From contig OZ022244.1 of the NCBI GenBank assembly GCA_963978895.1, positions 26,431,692 to 26,495,691 on the forward strand: a DNA stretch of 64,000 nt, in the 5' to 3' direction. Shown piece after piece: positions 47,646 through 58,669 of this stretch (within the stretch, counting starts at the first letter, position 1; every line of letters starts with the position of its first letter). The translations under genes were made by a program, and so were the position numbers. Source of the stretch: Erpobdella octoculata. Lineage: Eukaryota; Annelida; Clitellata; Hirudinida; Erpobdellidae. The notes below the pieces were generated by a model, which was not told where the DNA came from, searched no databases, and saw only the letters and a list, made by a program, of their open reading frames with translations.

Positions 47646-48266
47646 ATGACAGTTATTGGAATCATCATTATCATAATCTTAGCATCAGCGTCATCTGCAA
47701 ATGCAGCCTAGACGCCCCATGATCCACGAGACGCAATTCTTCAGAACGCTTTAGAGAATAGAGAACGTGGAACTCTTTGGAAAGACATTGCTAAATTAAT
47801 CATAACACTTCTCATTCTACCCTTATATCGTATGATGAGGGCTAGCCAACATTTGGCCGTTCAAATTACATCCGCTCTTCTTTTAATAATTATATTTATA
47901 ATAATCTGTACTAATTACAATATGTGTATCACTTATTCTATGATAAAGTACCTTGTTATTTTTATCTTATGGCTTCTTGAGATGATTGGGACTCTGATTT
48001 GTCTACCAATAGAAAGTCTTGGAAATATGATCCTTAAAGGACTAGAAATTGATTTGATGCAATTTAGTGCCCTTTTTTTTCTAGTCGCAATACATTTGAT
48101 CATGCAGCATAATTTTGAAAGGTACATTAAAGTAGTCCCTGCCGCAGCTTTTGTGATTATTTTTTTTCTCAAATTACTTGTCGAAGATGCAGCGGTGCAA
48201 TATCCTCATCTTATTCTGTTTGAAATTTCCTTGAAAGTTTCAAAGCAGATCCATATGATTTATGGT
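47646..48266 (+). pseudogene. small multi-pass membrane protein, copy 1, with an in-frame stop
   Basis: One frame runs from ATG 47,646 to TAA 48,267 with a single TAG at 47,709. It starts MTVIGIIIIIILASASSANA, which looks like a signal peptide with an AxA-type cleavage site, directly before the stop. Downstream come DAILQNALENRERGTLWKDI, hydrophobic segments (ITSALLLIIIFIIIC, YLVIFILWLLEMIG, ALFFLVAIHLI, AFVIIFF) and the end KQIHMIYG. An AATAAA is at 48,308. The last 87 residues match copy 2 without gaps (about 61 identical by hand count). The segment after the stop, from ATG 47,832 or 47,952, could still be translated. Function unknown. Confidence 0.55.
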
Positions 48267-48376
48267 TAACATTTGATTTTAACTATTGATTTTAATTTGA
48301 ACATTCAATAAAGTTTAAAGTTTGGGCAGTTTTGTTATGCATTGCTCGAGAATTTGATGGCCGTCATAAAGTTTTA

Positions 48377-48765
48377 TTACAGGGGACAGGTTTCGGATAG
48401 CCGTATTGGGGGGACGACGTTGAAATTTTTCGCAATGCCGGAATGTTGCTGGTCGGCGTTATTAACCTGAGACTTTTTCGTCATCTTCGGTTGTACGTTC
48501 TGTTGCTGTTTGTGTTGCGACGCCAACGTAGTCCCGACCGGCTTTTGAGAATCTTTTGGACTTTCTCCCGAACGTTGCTGGGGCAATCGCTGCGGACTTG
48601 GCAGTAAAATGTTTTTCGGCTGGAGAGAATGGACAGGCTTGGACGTGGGTATGGAGTTCTGACAGTTACCATTCTTCTGTACGGGTTTACTACTATTCTT
48701 CTTTAATGATGAACTGTTGCTGTTGTTAGCAGCAGTGCTTGTCACATGGTTGCTGCTGCTGTAGG
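48377..48765 (-). CDS. possible minus-strand exon, Ser/Asn/Gln-rich
   Basis: Open for about 126 codons. Reading on the minus strand it follows a good acceptor (TTTTGTTCCTACAG, at about 48,766-48,770) and gives low-complexity text (STAANNSNSSSLKKNS, QPKNILLPSPQRLPQQ, KNFNVVPPIRLSETCP). It ends CCCCT then GTAATAAA, readable as donor or as stop TAA with an overlapping AATAAA. The plus strand has only short frames here. Parent gene unknown. Confidence 0.4.
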
Positions 48766-48775
48766 AACAAAATTA

Positions 48776-48950
48776 TTATTCATGAGGATAACAAATAATT
48801 AATAGAATAACAAAATAATAATTATTCATGAGGATAAAAAATAATTAATATTCAGGAGGATACAAAATAATTAATCTTCATGAGGACAAAAATAATTATT
48901 ATTCATAACAATAACTAATAGTTATGATAACATTAAGTAGTAACCATGAA
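48776..48950 (+). repeat. A/T-rich tandem repeat of ATTATTCATGAGGATA units
   Basis: Four to five degenerate units of 35-45 bp containing ATTCATGAGGATA and ATAATTAAT. Confidence 0.7.
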
Positions 48951-49189
48951 ACAATAGTTATAAGTAGGGAGTCGCACAGCTGAGACGCGCAGGCGAATCA
49001 AGCCGACCTATCTATGTCCAATAAATTGACCAACGTAATAAAATGGACAGTTCAAAGTGGGTTCACAAGAATTTGAATATCTCCAGATTTACTGGGTCAA
49101 TTTTAGAAATGGTTACATCGATGAACTTGTAATAAAATCTTCCCTTTGATGAAGCTTATAAATAGCTTAAATTTCAAGTCATTTTCCAA

Positions 49190-49350
49190 ACTCCGCCTCG
49201 CTAATTGCGAGCCAGTCCCAAGCCTGGAGAAAGGAAGAGGGAAAAGTTATGATCCACAACAGGAAGTACTTAGCTGCTTCCTACATACAGACATTTCAGT
49301 CTTAAAACACATGGTGTAAAGGACTATAAACTATTATAAAAAAAAAGTCA
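49190..49350 (+). repeat. dispersed hairpin repeat, copy 1
   Basis: Contains GCGAGCCAGTCCCAAGCCTG and GAGAAAGGA, and farther on GTCTTAAAACACATGGTGTA and ACTATAAACTATTA. The second copy is at 63,274-63,440, about 80-85% identical by eye. CCAG/CTGG can pair around TCCCAAGC. I do not recognise the family. Confidence 0.75.
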
Positions 49351-49720
49351 TTTTCCTTGAACATTCGTTCAAAGTAAGTGGTTTTTCGAGAGCATTTATC
49401 TTTGTTATTAATACACCAATGGTTTTCATTTTTTCGCTATATTAAATTTTACATATTGAACTATCATGTCTGAAAATTTCAACTCTCTAGGCCAAGGAAT
49501 AATTTAGATAATCGCTTTTAATTTGATGCGGTCGTAGCGAAGTTATAGATTCTAGACTAGGGCGTCCTAGGCGTTCACTATGAATTGTACAAATTTTGTA
49601 ATCATATAACTTTTTTATTAAAAGGTATATCTAATTAATTTTTTTTCAACTAAAAGTTTAGTTATATTAGTATAATGACTGTAAAAATCTATAAGATATG
49701 ATTACTCTGACTAATATGCT

Positions 49721-50038
49721 ATGGTAAAGTATGCTTTGGAGCTTATAGAAGCTATTGCGGATGCTATTTTTGTACGTATTGAAAGTTTGGGAAATCTAAT
49801 CCTGAAATTATTAGAAATTGATTCGATTGAATTTAGTGCCATTATATTATTGATACCAATTCATTTGATAGTGCAGCATAATTTTCCTATTTACATACGA
49901 GTAGCCCCTGCCGCAGCTTTTGTGATTATTTTTTTTATTAAATTATGCGTCGAAAATGCAGCCGAGCAATTTCCTCGTCTTGTTCTGTTGGAACAATCAC
50001 TTAAAGTTTGTAAGCAGATCCATATGATTTATGGTTAA
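49721..50038 (+). CDS. small multi-pass membrane protein, copy 2
   Basis: An open frame of 105 codons starting MVKYALELIEAIADAIFVRI and ending KQIHMIYG with TAA. Two or three hydrophobic segments (SAIILLIPIHLIV, APAAAFVIIFFIKL). The paralogue at 47,646-48,266 matches over 87 residues, and the nucleotide differences include many silent changes (GAAAGTCTTGGA versus GAAAGTTTGGGA), suggesting selection on protein. The 3' flank, TTTGATTTTAACTGTT and AATAAAGTTTAAA, is also shared. No signal peptide is seen, and the N-terminal half of copy 1 has no counterpart. The start is the first ATG; an earlier exon is possible. Function unknown. Confidence 0.6.
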   Translation: MVKYALELIEAIADAIFVRIESLGNLILKLLEIDSIEFSAIILLIPIHLIVQHNFPIYIRVAPAAAFVIIFFIKLCVENAAEQFPRLVLLEQSLKVCKQIHMIYG

Positions 50039-50084
50039 CATTTAACAATATTTGATTTTAACTGTTTTCATTTTAATTTGTCTT

Positions 50085-50090
50085 AATAAA
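50085..50090 (+). promoter_or_regulatory. polyadenylation signal of copy 2
   Basis: AATAAA about 45 bp after the stop, matching AATAAA at 48,308 after copy 1. Confidence 0.6.
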
Positions 50091-50409
50091 GTTTAAATTA
50101 AGTGTTGCCGACAATATATTTTTTCTCAATAAGTGGAGGGTGCTCCACTCCCCACCCCCTCGTCCCGACGGGCCTGACCTTACTCACCGTGATCATTAGT
50201 GCTGAATTGTCTTTTATGAACAGAAAGCGAATAGCAATAGACATGTCCTCAACATTACAATGATCTCGAGTTTCATGGCACTTGATCGAATACCAGTTAA
50301 TGTCAGAACCTTGCATTAGCTTCTATGAAATATGCTATGCATTCCATAAGAATCGACGTAGTTTTTGTAAGTCGTTAAAAATTGTGCCAGTGGAACTAAA
50401 TAGCTATCT

Positions 50410-50510
50410 AAAAACTGAGGCGGGGGCTGATTGAATTGGGAGGCCTGACCGGAACTCGGGGGCTTGAACCAAATCTGGGGAGCATGACTCCTGGACTCCC
50501 CCGTATACGC
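50410..50510 (+). mobile_element. fragment resembling an end of the 19,681 hAT-like element
   Basis: GGGGGCTGATTGAATTGGGA and GGCCTGACCGGAACTCGGGG match the reverse complement of 19,700-19,800. The terminal CAGGGCCGT is not present. Confidence 0.55.
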
Positions 50511-51416
50511 ATTGGCACATTTCCATCACGTCGAAGATTTCACCTTGGAATGTCACGGATGAGCCCGCATGAGTAGGGTGGACTTTTGTCTACAAAGGTT
50601 AATGAGATTATAGCTTAGATTTTAATCCCCTATTAGTTGAAACAAATTCCAGAGCTTTTTCTACCTTTTAAAGGTGGAGTAAAGGTAATTACGTCCATAT
50701 ATGACGTCACATGATTTTCTACCTCTCCATATACTCTTATTTTTATGCGTCGTCGCAAAGTCAGACTTCCTCCTATATGACGTCTCTAGACAATAATGGA
50801 CCAGGAGCCTACAGAATTATTTTGTCCGTGGACCCAAGTCTGTAGCCTTCTGAACCATGTTAATTCGAACCACAACCAAAAACATATATAGTGGTGTTCA
50901 TCATACGATGCTTCCCCAGAGCTCAATGGCAGTCACAGGAATCCATTGAAACATTTGAAAATCTACACTCCTATTCACATCACATATCATAATAGACTCC
51001 AACCTGACACAAAGTTGCGACTTCCCTCATCATGTGCCGTAATTTATAAACTTTACCTAACACACCACTTTTGAACCGAAGCTTTATACCACACCAGCTA
51101 CTGAACGCATCCACACTCCATATAAAATCCTTGAACGTCAATCCATTCATTTACATCCAGAGATCTCAGTGCTAGGAAAAAGTACCACCTTTCCAAATGA
51201 ATAAACTCGCTGAGCTCACCCCGTCTATAAAAACTGCTTCAAGAAAAAAACAAACAAAACATCTTTCTTGTCAAAAAGAAATTGAATAACAAATAAAACG
51301 TTTATAATTACAATTCCTCACGACTGAAATAAACAAGACAGGACGCACGTCAGAGCAATGGTTCAAGACCAATCGAGCGCAACAGGTAAAGATGAATATC
51401 AGATATGAAGCGGCGG
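50511..51416. other. no gene recognised
   Basis: Moderately A/T-rich, stops in all frames; probably 3' flank of MED19 and old repeats. Confidence 0.4.
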
Positions 51417-51616
51417 TCAACTGAATTTGATGGACGAAACAGGATTTGACATTGACGGAGGTTCTAGAAACTGCGATTGTTGAGAATAAAGTAGGCCGTC
51501 TTTTTCCTTTTCTTTTTTCTTCTTTTTCTCCTTCTTTCTCTTCCGTCGTTCCTCGTCGGAGCGCTTGGCTTTCTTCGCCTTTCTGTAGTCAAGAGTGGAA
51601 TCGTCTGTTGTGTTGC
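51417..51616 (-). CDS. MED19: MED19, last exon
   Basis: On the minus strand, acceptor TTATTTCTGTAG then NTTDDSTLDYRKAKKAK, RSDEERRKRKKEKKKKKEK, and SSIKFS with TGA at 51,417. The lysine/arginine-rich end matches the C-terminal tail of Mediator subunit 19 in animals. The exon begins two bases into a codon, so an upstream exon ending after one base is required. Confidence 0.8.
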
Positions 51617-51654
51617 CTACAGAAATAATTAAAAAATAAAAAAAACCAGTATGA

Positions 51655-52046
51655 ATATATATATATATATATACTGATCTTAATTATTTAGTTATTACTG
51701 TTATTATTATAATTATTTTAATTTAAATATTTTTTATGTTGTTACATTTGTATATAATGAATTTAAATTTTATTTAAATTGTATTTTAATTCCTTTCAAT
51801 TAGTTGTATCTTTTACCATTTAGTCACTGCATTTTATTTTAAAAAGTTAAACGGCTCTGATGATGGCAAAAAATTGCCGAAATAGATCTATTAGCCTATA
51901 AGATTATGGAGTTTGTGTTTGGGAATAAATTATTTTTAAACCGATTTAGAGTATTGGAAAAAATTAAAAATAAAATCGATTCAGCCAAGTGCGCCACTTT
52001 TTTCAATCGAGTTTGCTTAAAAGAATATATATATATATATATATAT
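51655..52046 (+). mobile_element. (TA)n-flanked element with hammerhead-like ribozyme motif
   Basis: About 390 bp between TA runs (51,656-51,673 and 52,026-52,046). T-rich for 180 bp, then the ribozyme-like motif at 51,853-51,896, then about 130 bp ending in a stretch similar to the second copy (TTGCTTAAAAGAATATATAT here, GCCTAAAAGAAAATATATAT at 60,896). Penelope-like elements carry hammerhead ribozymes in their repeats and often sit in TA-rich sites; no Penelope protein is coded here, so it would be non-autonomous. Family assignment is inference. Confidence 0.55.
51853..51896 (+). ncRNA. hammerhead-like ribozyme motif 1
   Basis: Order: GGCT (stem I), CTGATGA (core box 1), T, GGCAA-AAAA-TTGCC (stem II), GAAA (core box 2), TAG-AT-CTA (stem III), TT, AGCC (stem I). 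All three stems pair. Self-cleavage would be expected after T 51,892. One T between box 1 and stem II is extra relative to the standard consensus, so activity is uncertain. Confidence 0.55.
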
Positions 52047-52327
52047 CCAGTACAACTGTATTAAATTTTATTAACAATATATTATTATGTACTATCAATC
52101 AACCTTGATTTTCTTGTACTCCTCCTACTTCTCTTCAAAAGCAAAAAGTAGATGCCACGTGTAGAGTTGAAAGACAACTTAAATCAAAACTGAAGAAAAA
52201 AACTGCCAAATCTGCTTTTGCTGGCTGACTGATTTCGTTTAATTCCAATTTTAATTATAAATATAAGTAATAAAACAAGTTTTTTTGACATTCTCAGCAT
52301 GTTAGACAGAAAACCTTGGCGAGTTCA

Positions 52328-52355
52328 TATCTATCTATCTATCTATCTATCTATT
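52328..52355 (+). repeat. (TCTA)n microsatellite
   Basis: Six to seven TATC units. Confidence 0.9.
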
Positions 52356-52359
52356 ACAG

Positions 52360-53003
52360 TTCATGAAAAAACCATTAATTTAATGAATAATACATTTCTT
52401 AACCTGTGATCCATGAGAAGACATTTATTAATAACATTCACATTTGCTTTTATGTATCTATTTTATGTTAAGGATATTCCATAACAGGATAACTTTCCCT
52501 TCAGATTTTTTACTTTTCTTTGTCAAAATGTCGAACTTCTGTTTTTTTATCCAAATAAAATATAAAAATGAACAAGAGGGTAAGATAGGGTGGATGCATA
52601 GGGACAAAGAGGAGGGGTCAACCACATGCAGATGCAAACACAAATTTTTTTCAAACCCGACTCACCAAACGGTACATTTAATGTTAGAAAATTTAAATTA
52701 ACTAAGAAGACAATAAAAAACTGATTAGTAGTTAAAATAAATAAGTTATAATAAGAGTGGGGTGTTCTATTGTCACCCTTTTTTATTTAACTCAAATTCC
52801 ACGGCCTAAATCCTCTATCAAATCTTGTCTCACATCTAGTTTCGGATGACTCTAGAGTACTAGATGTTTCAAAATAATGACACACATTTCATGCCAACGC
52901 AAAGGTACGAAGGACGGGCTCCGTTCATATGAACTCCACAAATAGACGAACTTCAACTGAAATTTTAAATTAAATCCATAATTTAAAAAAAATATTAACT
53001 CAC
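52360..53003 (-). other. MED19 intron region, no exon placed
   Basis: An exon encoding the conserved MED19 stretch after the HPSP residues (with a Leu-Pro-Glu-Gln-Tyr-like motif in other animals) is expected between 51,617 and 53,003 but I could not find it. Confidence 0.4.
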
Positions 53004-53103
53004 AGGGCTTGGGTGTAGTTTGAATCCTGACAATGCAGCTCCTGACAACGGGATGAGTTCTTTGTTCGTTATCGGTGGTTTTTCTATTAGAGACCTCAGC
53101 GTG
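53004..53103 (-). CDS. MED19: MED19, internal exon
   Basis: Minus strand: acceptor TTTTTTAAG, then TLRSLIEKPPITNKELIPL and SGAALSGFKLHPSP, with donor CCT|GTGAGT. This is the most conserved stretch of MED19. Joining to the previous exon restores Ser (AG+C). Ends in phase 0. Confidence 0.93.
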
Positions 53104-53503
53104 CTTAAAAAACAGCAGAAAACACAAAAAATAAAGTTATTGCTACATAGATATGACAATATCGAATATTAGCATTCTGGCTAATCCTCAATTATTTCAC
53201 CCAATCTACAAAGAACTTTCCAAATAAATGTTTAAATGAAGACAACACCAGCAACCACAACCTTCTTGGATGTAATATTCATTAGGTGTATCGTCAGTCG
53301 GAAAACAACTCCCAATGAAAAATTCCTAATATAATTTTCAGCGCTCTCATATCTAATATGAATAACAGCAGTGCACATGGAAAAATAACTTCACAACGAA
53401 ATTAGATTTAAAAATAATCTGAACTAAATAACATAATAGAAGAATGCTTAGTAAAATGATGATAAGAATAATTAATAGCAACAAAGACTGATGTTGAAAC
53501 AAC

Positions 53504-53686
53504 CTGTTTTCAAGGGACACAGCCAGGTCTATGTTGCCGGGGAGGTTCGGTAGGAAAGCACTGAGTTCTTCCTTGAGTTTCCTACTACTGAACTTGTTGT
53601 AAGAATGCTCAAGGTTGTGGTAGGCCATCAAATTAGTCAGGCCGGTAATTTCGCTTGGCTCTGTTGCGGGAGAAACATGTTTTTGA
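53504..53686 (-). CDS. MED19: MED19, upstream exon
   Basis: Minus strand: acceptor CATTTCTCAG, then text containing EITGLTNLMAYHNLEHSY, KFSSRKLKEELSAFLPNLP and GNIDLAVSLEN, with donor ACAG|GTTGTT. It matches the MED19 core that sits in the middle module of the Mediator complex, linking regulators to RNA polymerase II. The 5' exon with the start codon lies upstream of 53,686 and was not identified. Confidence 0.92.
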
Positions 53687-53689
53687 CTG

Positions 53690-55181
53690 AGAAATGTTCA
53701 TTTAAAAAGTAGAAAATGTCTATATTTTAAATTGAATTTTTTAAATTTAAATAAATGATTATTCAGCTGTACTGTGCCCCCCTTTCCTCTGCTGTAGCAG
53801 CTGAACTCGATGACCCATCATAGAAGTCAAAAATGTTACTGCTAGATCATGGCTAATTTTTTTTGACAACTGACAAAAGAGATTTAGGTAATTTTTCAAT
53901 TAAGGGGAATGAAATATATTCTATAAAACTCATGCAAAGTAAATCCTAATTAAATGCAGTAATGTAATAATACCAAAATAAAACGTTTTGAAGAAGTTTT
54001 GTGACAGAGAAATGTCATTTATTGGTACTTTTAGATGATATCTGCCACAGCTAAACATCGATATACAGAATATTAACACATTTGCATTTATAAATAAAAA
54101 GAACAGTTACATACAGTTTCACACAAGAACAAGAAATTGACAAAAATAGTTTAAAAAAGATTAAAATTGAAGAATTGAATTTTTAAATTAGTTTATAGTC
54201 CTCTGCACATTGTAATTTAAAACCGATAAAGCAGCGTGTCAGAAATACCAAAGCATTTCCTGTTGCTGATAATAATTTTATTTTCGTTTTCCCTCCTCCT
54301 TCATCAAGACCTGGGACCGGCTTGCAATGAAGAAGCGGAGTTTTAAACAATAGACAAAATTGACACGAAATTTAAATAAAGATTTGAATTAAATAAAAAC
54401 TAATGAGAAGTTTAAATGCTCCAAGTTTTTGCAGTACAAGCAAACGTCTCCATAACCAACCAACGAATTAAATGTAAGTGCTGCTTGAAAGTTTAACTGC
54501 ATATATTTTTTATTTTACGATTAAAAGTTTTTTGTCGTTACTTAAATATATTAGCACTTCAGCAGTTCCATATTTCCAAAGTAATTCTTAAGTAGTGAAA
54601 AAAATATTTATTACTTTTTAAACTCAATGGCTTTAGAAAATACAAATTTTTAATGACTATTTTTCAAATTTTAATTTATATGTTTTACTCATTTTGCAAA
54701 CAGGAATAGATTTTCATTGAGAATATTTTTGCATTAATCACCAGCTAGTTTTTAATAATGTAGAAAAAATTGCTTCAAAACTTTTTTTCATAAATTATTT
54801 CCACTAATAAATTATAAATATTTTCTTAACCTCATTTCTAAATGACTTTTTTATTATACAAAAAAAATCATTCATTCCCTTAAAGTGAAAAGTTACTTAG
54901 ATTTAACTTTATGTGGATATGGACTCGATATAAGTTTCGTAACCTACTAATATGCAGGCTCCAATGAAATAATGAAAGGTATATTATACAATTATACACT
55001 ATAAAAAAAATTTGTTATAAGCACACAAACAATTTTTCTCACTGTATACATTTTTAACAATTAGAATAAAATCGGTTGTACAAAGAAACACCAGGATTTT
55101 TTTAGTATAAAAAATCACCTGGTGGATCTCGTAAGAGGTAGAATGTGCCGCCTTGAAAAACTGAAGGTTTTTTGCCCAGAG
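53690..55181. other. A/T-rich region upstream of the placed MED19 exons
   Basis: Stops in all frames. It may contain the MED19 first exon and promoter, which I could not place. Confidence 0.4.
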
Positions 55182-55183
55182 TA

Positions 55184-56179
55184 GGGGAGATGGGGGCTAT
55201 TTGATCTCTTTTGAGGTTTTTTGGCGATAACAGTCAAGCCGTTCAAAAAATCTACTTTTTTTTTTGTTAATTACAGAGAGGAACATCTCTTCTATGTATT
55301 CAATTAAGTTTGACATTTTATAATGTAAGAGAACTATTTTTAAATTGAACTTTGGTGCAAGCCCTAAAAAAGATCAAAGTGCCCCGCATATGGGGCACTA
55401 TGATCCCCCCCATGGGGCACATTGATCCTAGGTAAAATTCAGTACGATCCCACATCCAGTTCTCTCAAAAAACACATGAAAACAGGTATAATAGCTTTTA
55501 TTAATAATAATAATCATTAAAGTTATATAAATTCAACACATGTTAGGAAAAATGGATAAATCTCCTGCAAAGACCAAGTGACGACTGGCTCGAGCAGTCC
55601 CGCCATGATGAATTGGGTCTGGAAGTTTACAAACAATATCATCCTTTTCAAATTGGAATAATTCATCATTTGCACAAATGAAAATATCAAATTATAGGAC
55701 TACACTAAACCTCCAATGCCCGGAGAATGCGTACATTTAGTATCCTAGTACAAGGGGCACTTTGATCAACAGATCAACGTACCCCATATTGGTACAGATC
55801 AAAGAGCCCCTATGACATGAACCACGCTATAAATGGCGATATCTCATCAATAAATGTTCTTTGAGAATTAAAGTATGCCATAAAATAAGCATTAGATATG
55901 CGTTTATACAATCCAAAATTAATTTTCCCGAAAAAATGTTTATTTAATTTGTAATTACAGAAACTCAACTGTTGTGAAGATGTACTTTTCTCCGGTCAAA
56001 TCAAACTTTCGTATTTATCAACTTTCAGCGGCGGATTGTTGAAAAGAAAATAGGACTAAAAATAGTACGGAAACAAATACAAACCATAAACAATTTTTTT
56101 AATTTTTTTAATTTAGAAATTATTACGTTATTGCCAAAAGATCAATGTGCCCCAGAGATCAAAAAGCCCCCATCTCCCC
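55184..56179. mobile_element. MITE with GGGGAGATGGGGGCT inverted repeats and TA duplication
   Basis: Left end GGGGAGATGGGGGCTATTTG, reversed right end GGGGAGATGGGGGCTTTTTG, each flanked by TA (55,182-55,183; 56,180-56,181). Inside, motifs such as AGTGCCCCGCATATGGGGCA and GATC repeat in both orientations. No coding region. TA duplication fits Tc1/mariner/pogo, and the first seven bases match the right end of the pogo-like remnant at 19,188. Confidence 0.85.
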
Positions 56180-56181
56180 TA

Positions 56182-56715
56182 ATAGTTGTTTTCAACGTCC
56201 CCGTGGTGTCCTGACGCGGGTAAGCAGGAGACCTGGAACCTCTCGGACTGGACTTTGGAGAACTTTGGCGACTACAGAAGTAAAGCACTTTCGCGATTTA
56301 AATTTGTCTCAGTATTCAGTTACTTGATTTACTTCTTTGAAACATCATTTTTAATTGCGATTAAAAAGTCACTAAATATTTTTTGGCTATTTTTCAACTC
56401 TTTAGACAAATATTTCCTGGTTAATTCTTACGGGTCATTTGATGTTGAATATTTTAAGCAAAACGTTTCACAGATGCAGACGCTTATTAGTTCAACATGA
56501 AAATCTCCAGATATTTTTGAAAACTAAGATTAATGTCGTTTGGCTGGTGAAGTTATGGGGAAAGTGCAGCAGGTCCAGAATAATAATAGTATATAATATT
56601 AACTATATACATAACAAGTAAATTAAAAACGAATTTTTAAAACCAATGCTCTTATATGTAATTAAAACACAAATTTTGCAATCAATTTTTTCTTATATTA
56701 CTCTTTTATTTTATA
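56182..56715. other. sequence between MITE and Helitron D3
   Basis: A GC-richer stretch at 56,226-56,285 could encode ETWNLSDWTLENFGDY and is bordered by AAGCAG, but no gene context supports it. The remainder is A/T-rich. Confidence 0.3.
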
Positions 56716-58153
56716 CTAGCAGTGCCCGTTGCGGCTTCGCTCGCATGAAATTAGAGAGTTTGAACCGTGCATCCATAGTAGAGATCAATTTTTTAGGTTT
56801 CGGCTCGGCCCGTCGACAACTTAGCCCAGCCCGTTTTAAAAACCCAAACTCCTTGCCCGGCACAGCCCGTCTGAATTAGGCCCGGCCCATTCTTACAGGC
56901 TTAGAAGTTCTATATACTTGATGAAAAACTTCGTCCCGTCCCACCTTGACTTCAGGTTTGGCCCGGCCCAACTGAAGACCCTAAAATCACTAAAATATCT
57001 ATATACTTGGTGAAAAACCTCGGCCCGTTCCACTTTGATTTAAGGTTTGGCCTGACCCGTGTGAAGACTCTAAAATAACGGCTTGGCCCGGCCGGTGATA
57101 AACTGAACTTAGCTACTTTTAACCGGCACAAAACTTCAAAATACTAATTTTTACATTTGTAGCACTTACAGTTTTTGAGTAGCAGTTATTTTGAAATCAA
57201 ATAACCCTTTTTTCCACCCCACATTTGATGTCCTGGAAACCAAATTTTTAAAAAAATGTTGAAACACTTATATCATAATTTTTTGAGTAAATACTAAATA
57301 CTAATTTTGACATCTGTAGCATTCACAGTTTTTGAGTAGCAGTTACTTTAAAAACCAAAGAAACTTTTTTCCACCCCACATTTGAGGTCCTGAAAACCAA
57401 AATTTCAAAAAATGGTGAAACACATATATCCTTATTTTTAGAGTAGAAACTAAATACTAATTTTTACTTTTGTAGCATTAACAGTTTTTGAGTAGAAGCT
57501 ACTTTAAAAACCAAATAACCCAATTTTCCAACCCACATTTGAGGTCCGGGAAACCAAATTTGTATAAAATGGTGAAACACGTATATCTTTATTTTTAGAA
57601 AAGAAACTAAATAATAATTTTTACATCTGTGGTATTTACTGTTTTTGAGTAGCAGTTACTATAAAAGACAATTAGCCTTATTTTCCACCCCACATTTGAA
57701 GTCCTGGAAACCAAATTTTCAAAAAATGCTAAAACACGTATTTCATTATTTTTGGAGTAGAAACTAAATACTAATTTTTACTCCTGTAGCATTAACAGTT
57801 TTTGAGTAGAAGCTACTTTAAAAACCAAATAACCCAATTTTCCAACCCACATTTGAGGTCCGGGAAACCGAATTTTCAAAAAATGGTGAAACATGTATCT
57901 TTTTATTTTTCAAAAAGAATCTATATACCAAATTTCAGAAAAAAATTTTAGAAAAATTTTTTAGAAAAAAGTTTGTTTTCCAGTTTTTTCCCCTCAGGAG
58001 CAAAATTTTCAAAAATCCTTTCTTAGCGGATGTTTACGCTATAAAAGTAATATAAGTTCCAAATTTCACGTTCCTAGGATGAGGCGTTTGAGCTCGGCGT
58101 TGATTATGAGTCAGTCATCTGTCAGTCAGGACATGTTCTTTTATATATATAGA
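56716..58153 (-). mobile_element. non-autonomous Helitron, family D copy 3
   Basis: Left edge A|CTAGCAGTGCCCGTTGC, right edge TATATATATAGA|T, so both termini and the A/T site are intact. It lacks about one internal 150-bp unit, and the microsatellite is only two GTCA units. It is the most diverged of the three copies. Confidence 0.92.
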
Positions 58154-58400
58154 TTAAAGTCGAAATATCTTAATTATATCGAAATATCGAAATTAATTAA
58201 AATTAACTAAATTAATTGACTTATTGTAAAACTAATAATTGAATATTGCATTGTCTTCTATTTTGAGCATGTATGCAAAATTTGAAAAAAATCTATCATC
58301 AGGAAGTGACTCAAAAATTGATTGCAAGATTTGAAACAGACAGAGAAACAGACAGACAGAGAAACAGAGATGACGAGTTAATAAAAGCATTGGTAAAAAT
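58154..58400. other. A/T-rich spacer with a GACA-type simple repeat
   Basis: Contains GACAGACAGACAG-like short runs near 58,340-58,362; no gene seen. Confidence 0.4.

Positions 58401-58669
<269 letters not shown>

Noticed and set aside
56226..56290. Exon-like stretch ETWNLSDWTLENFGDY
   Set aside because: GC-richer and bordered by an AG, but no neighbouring exon and no certain homology.
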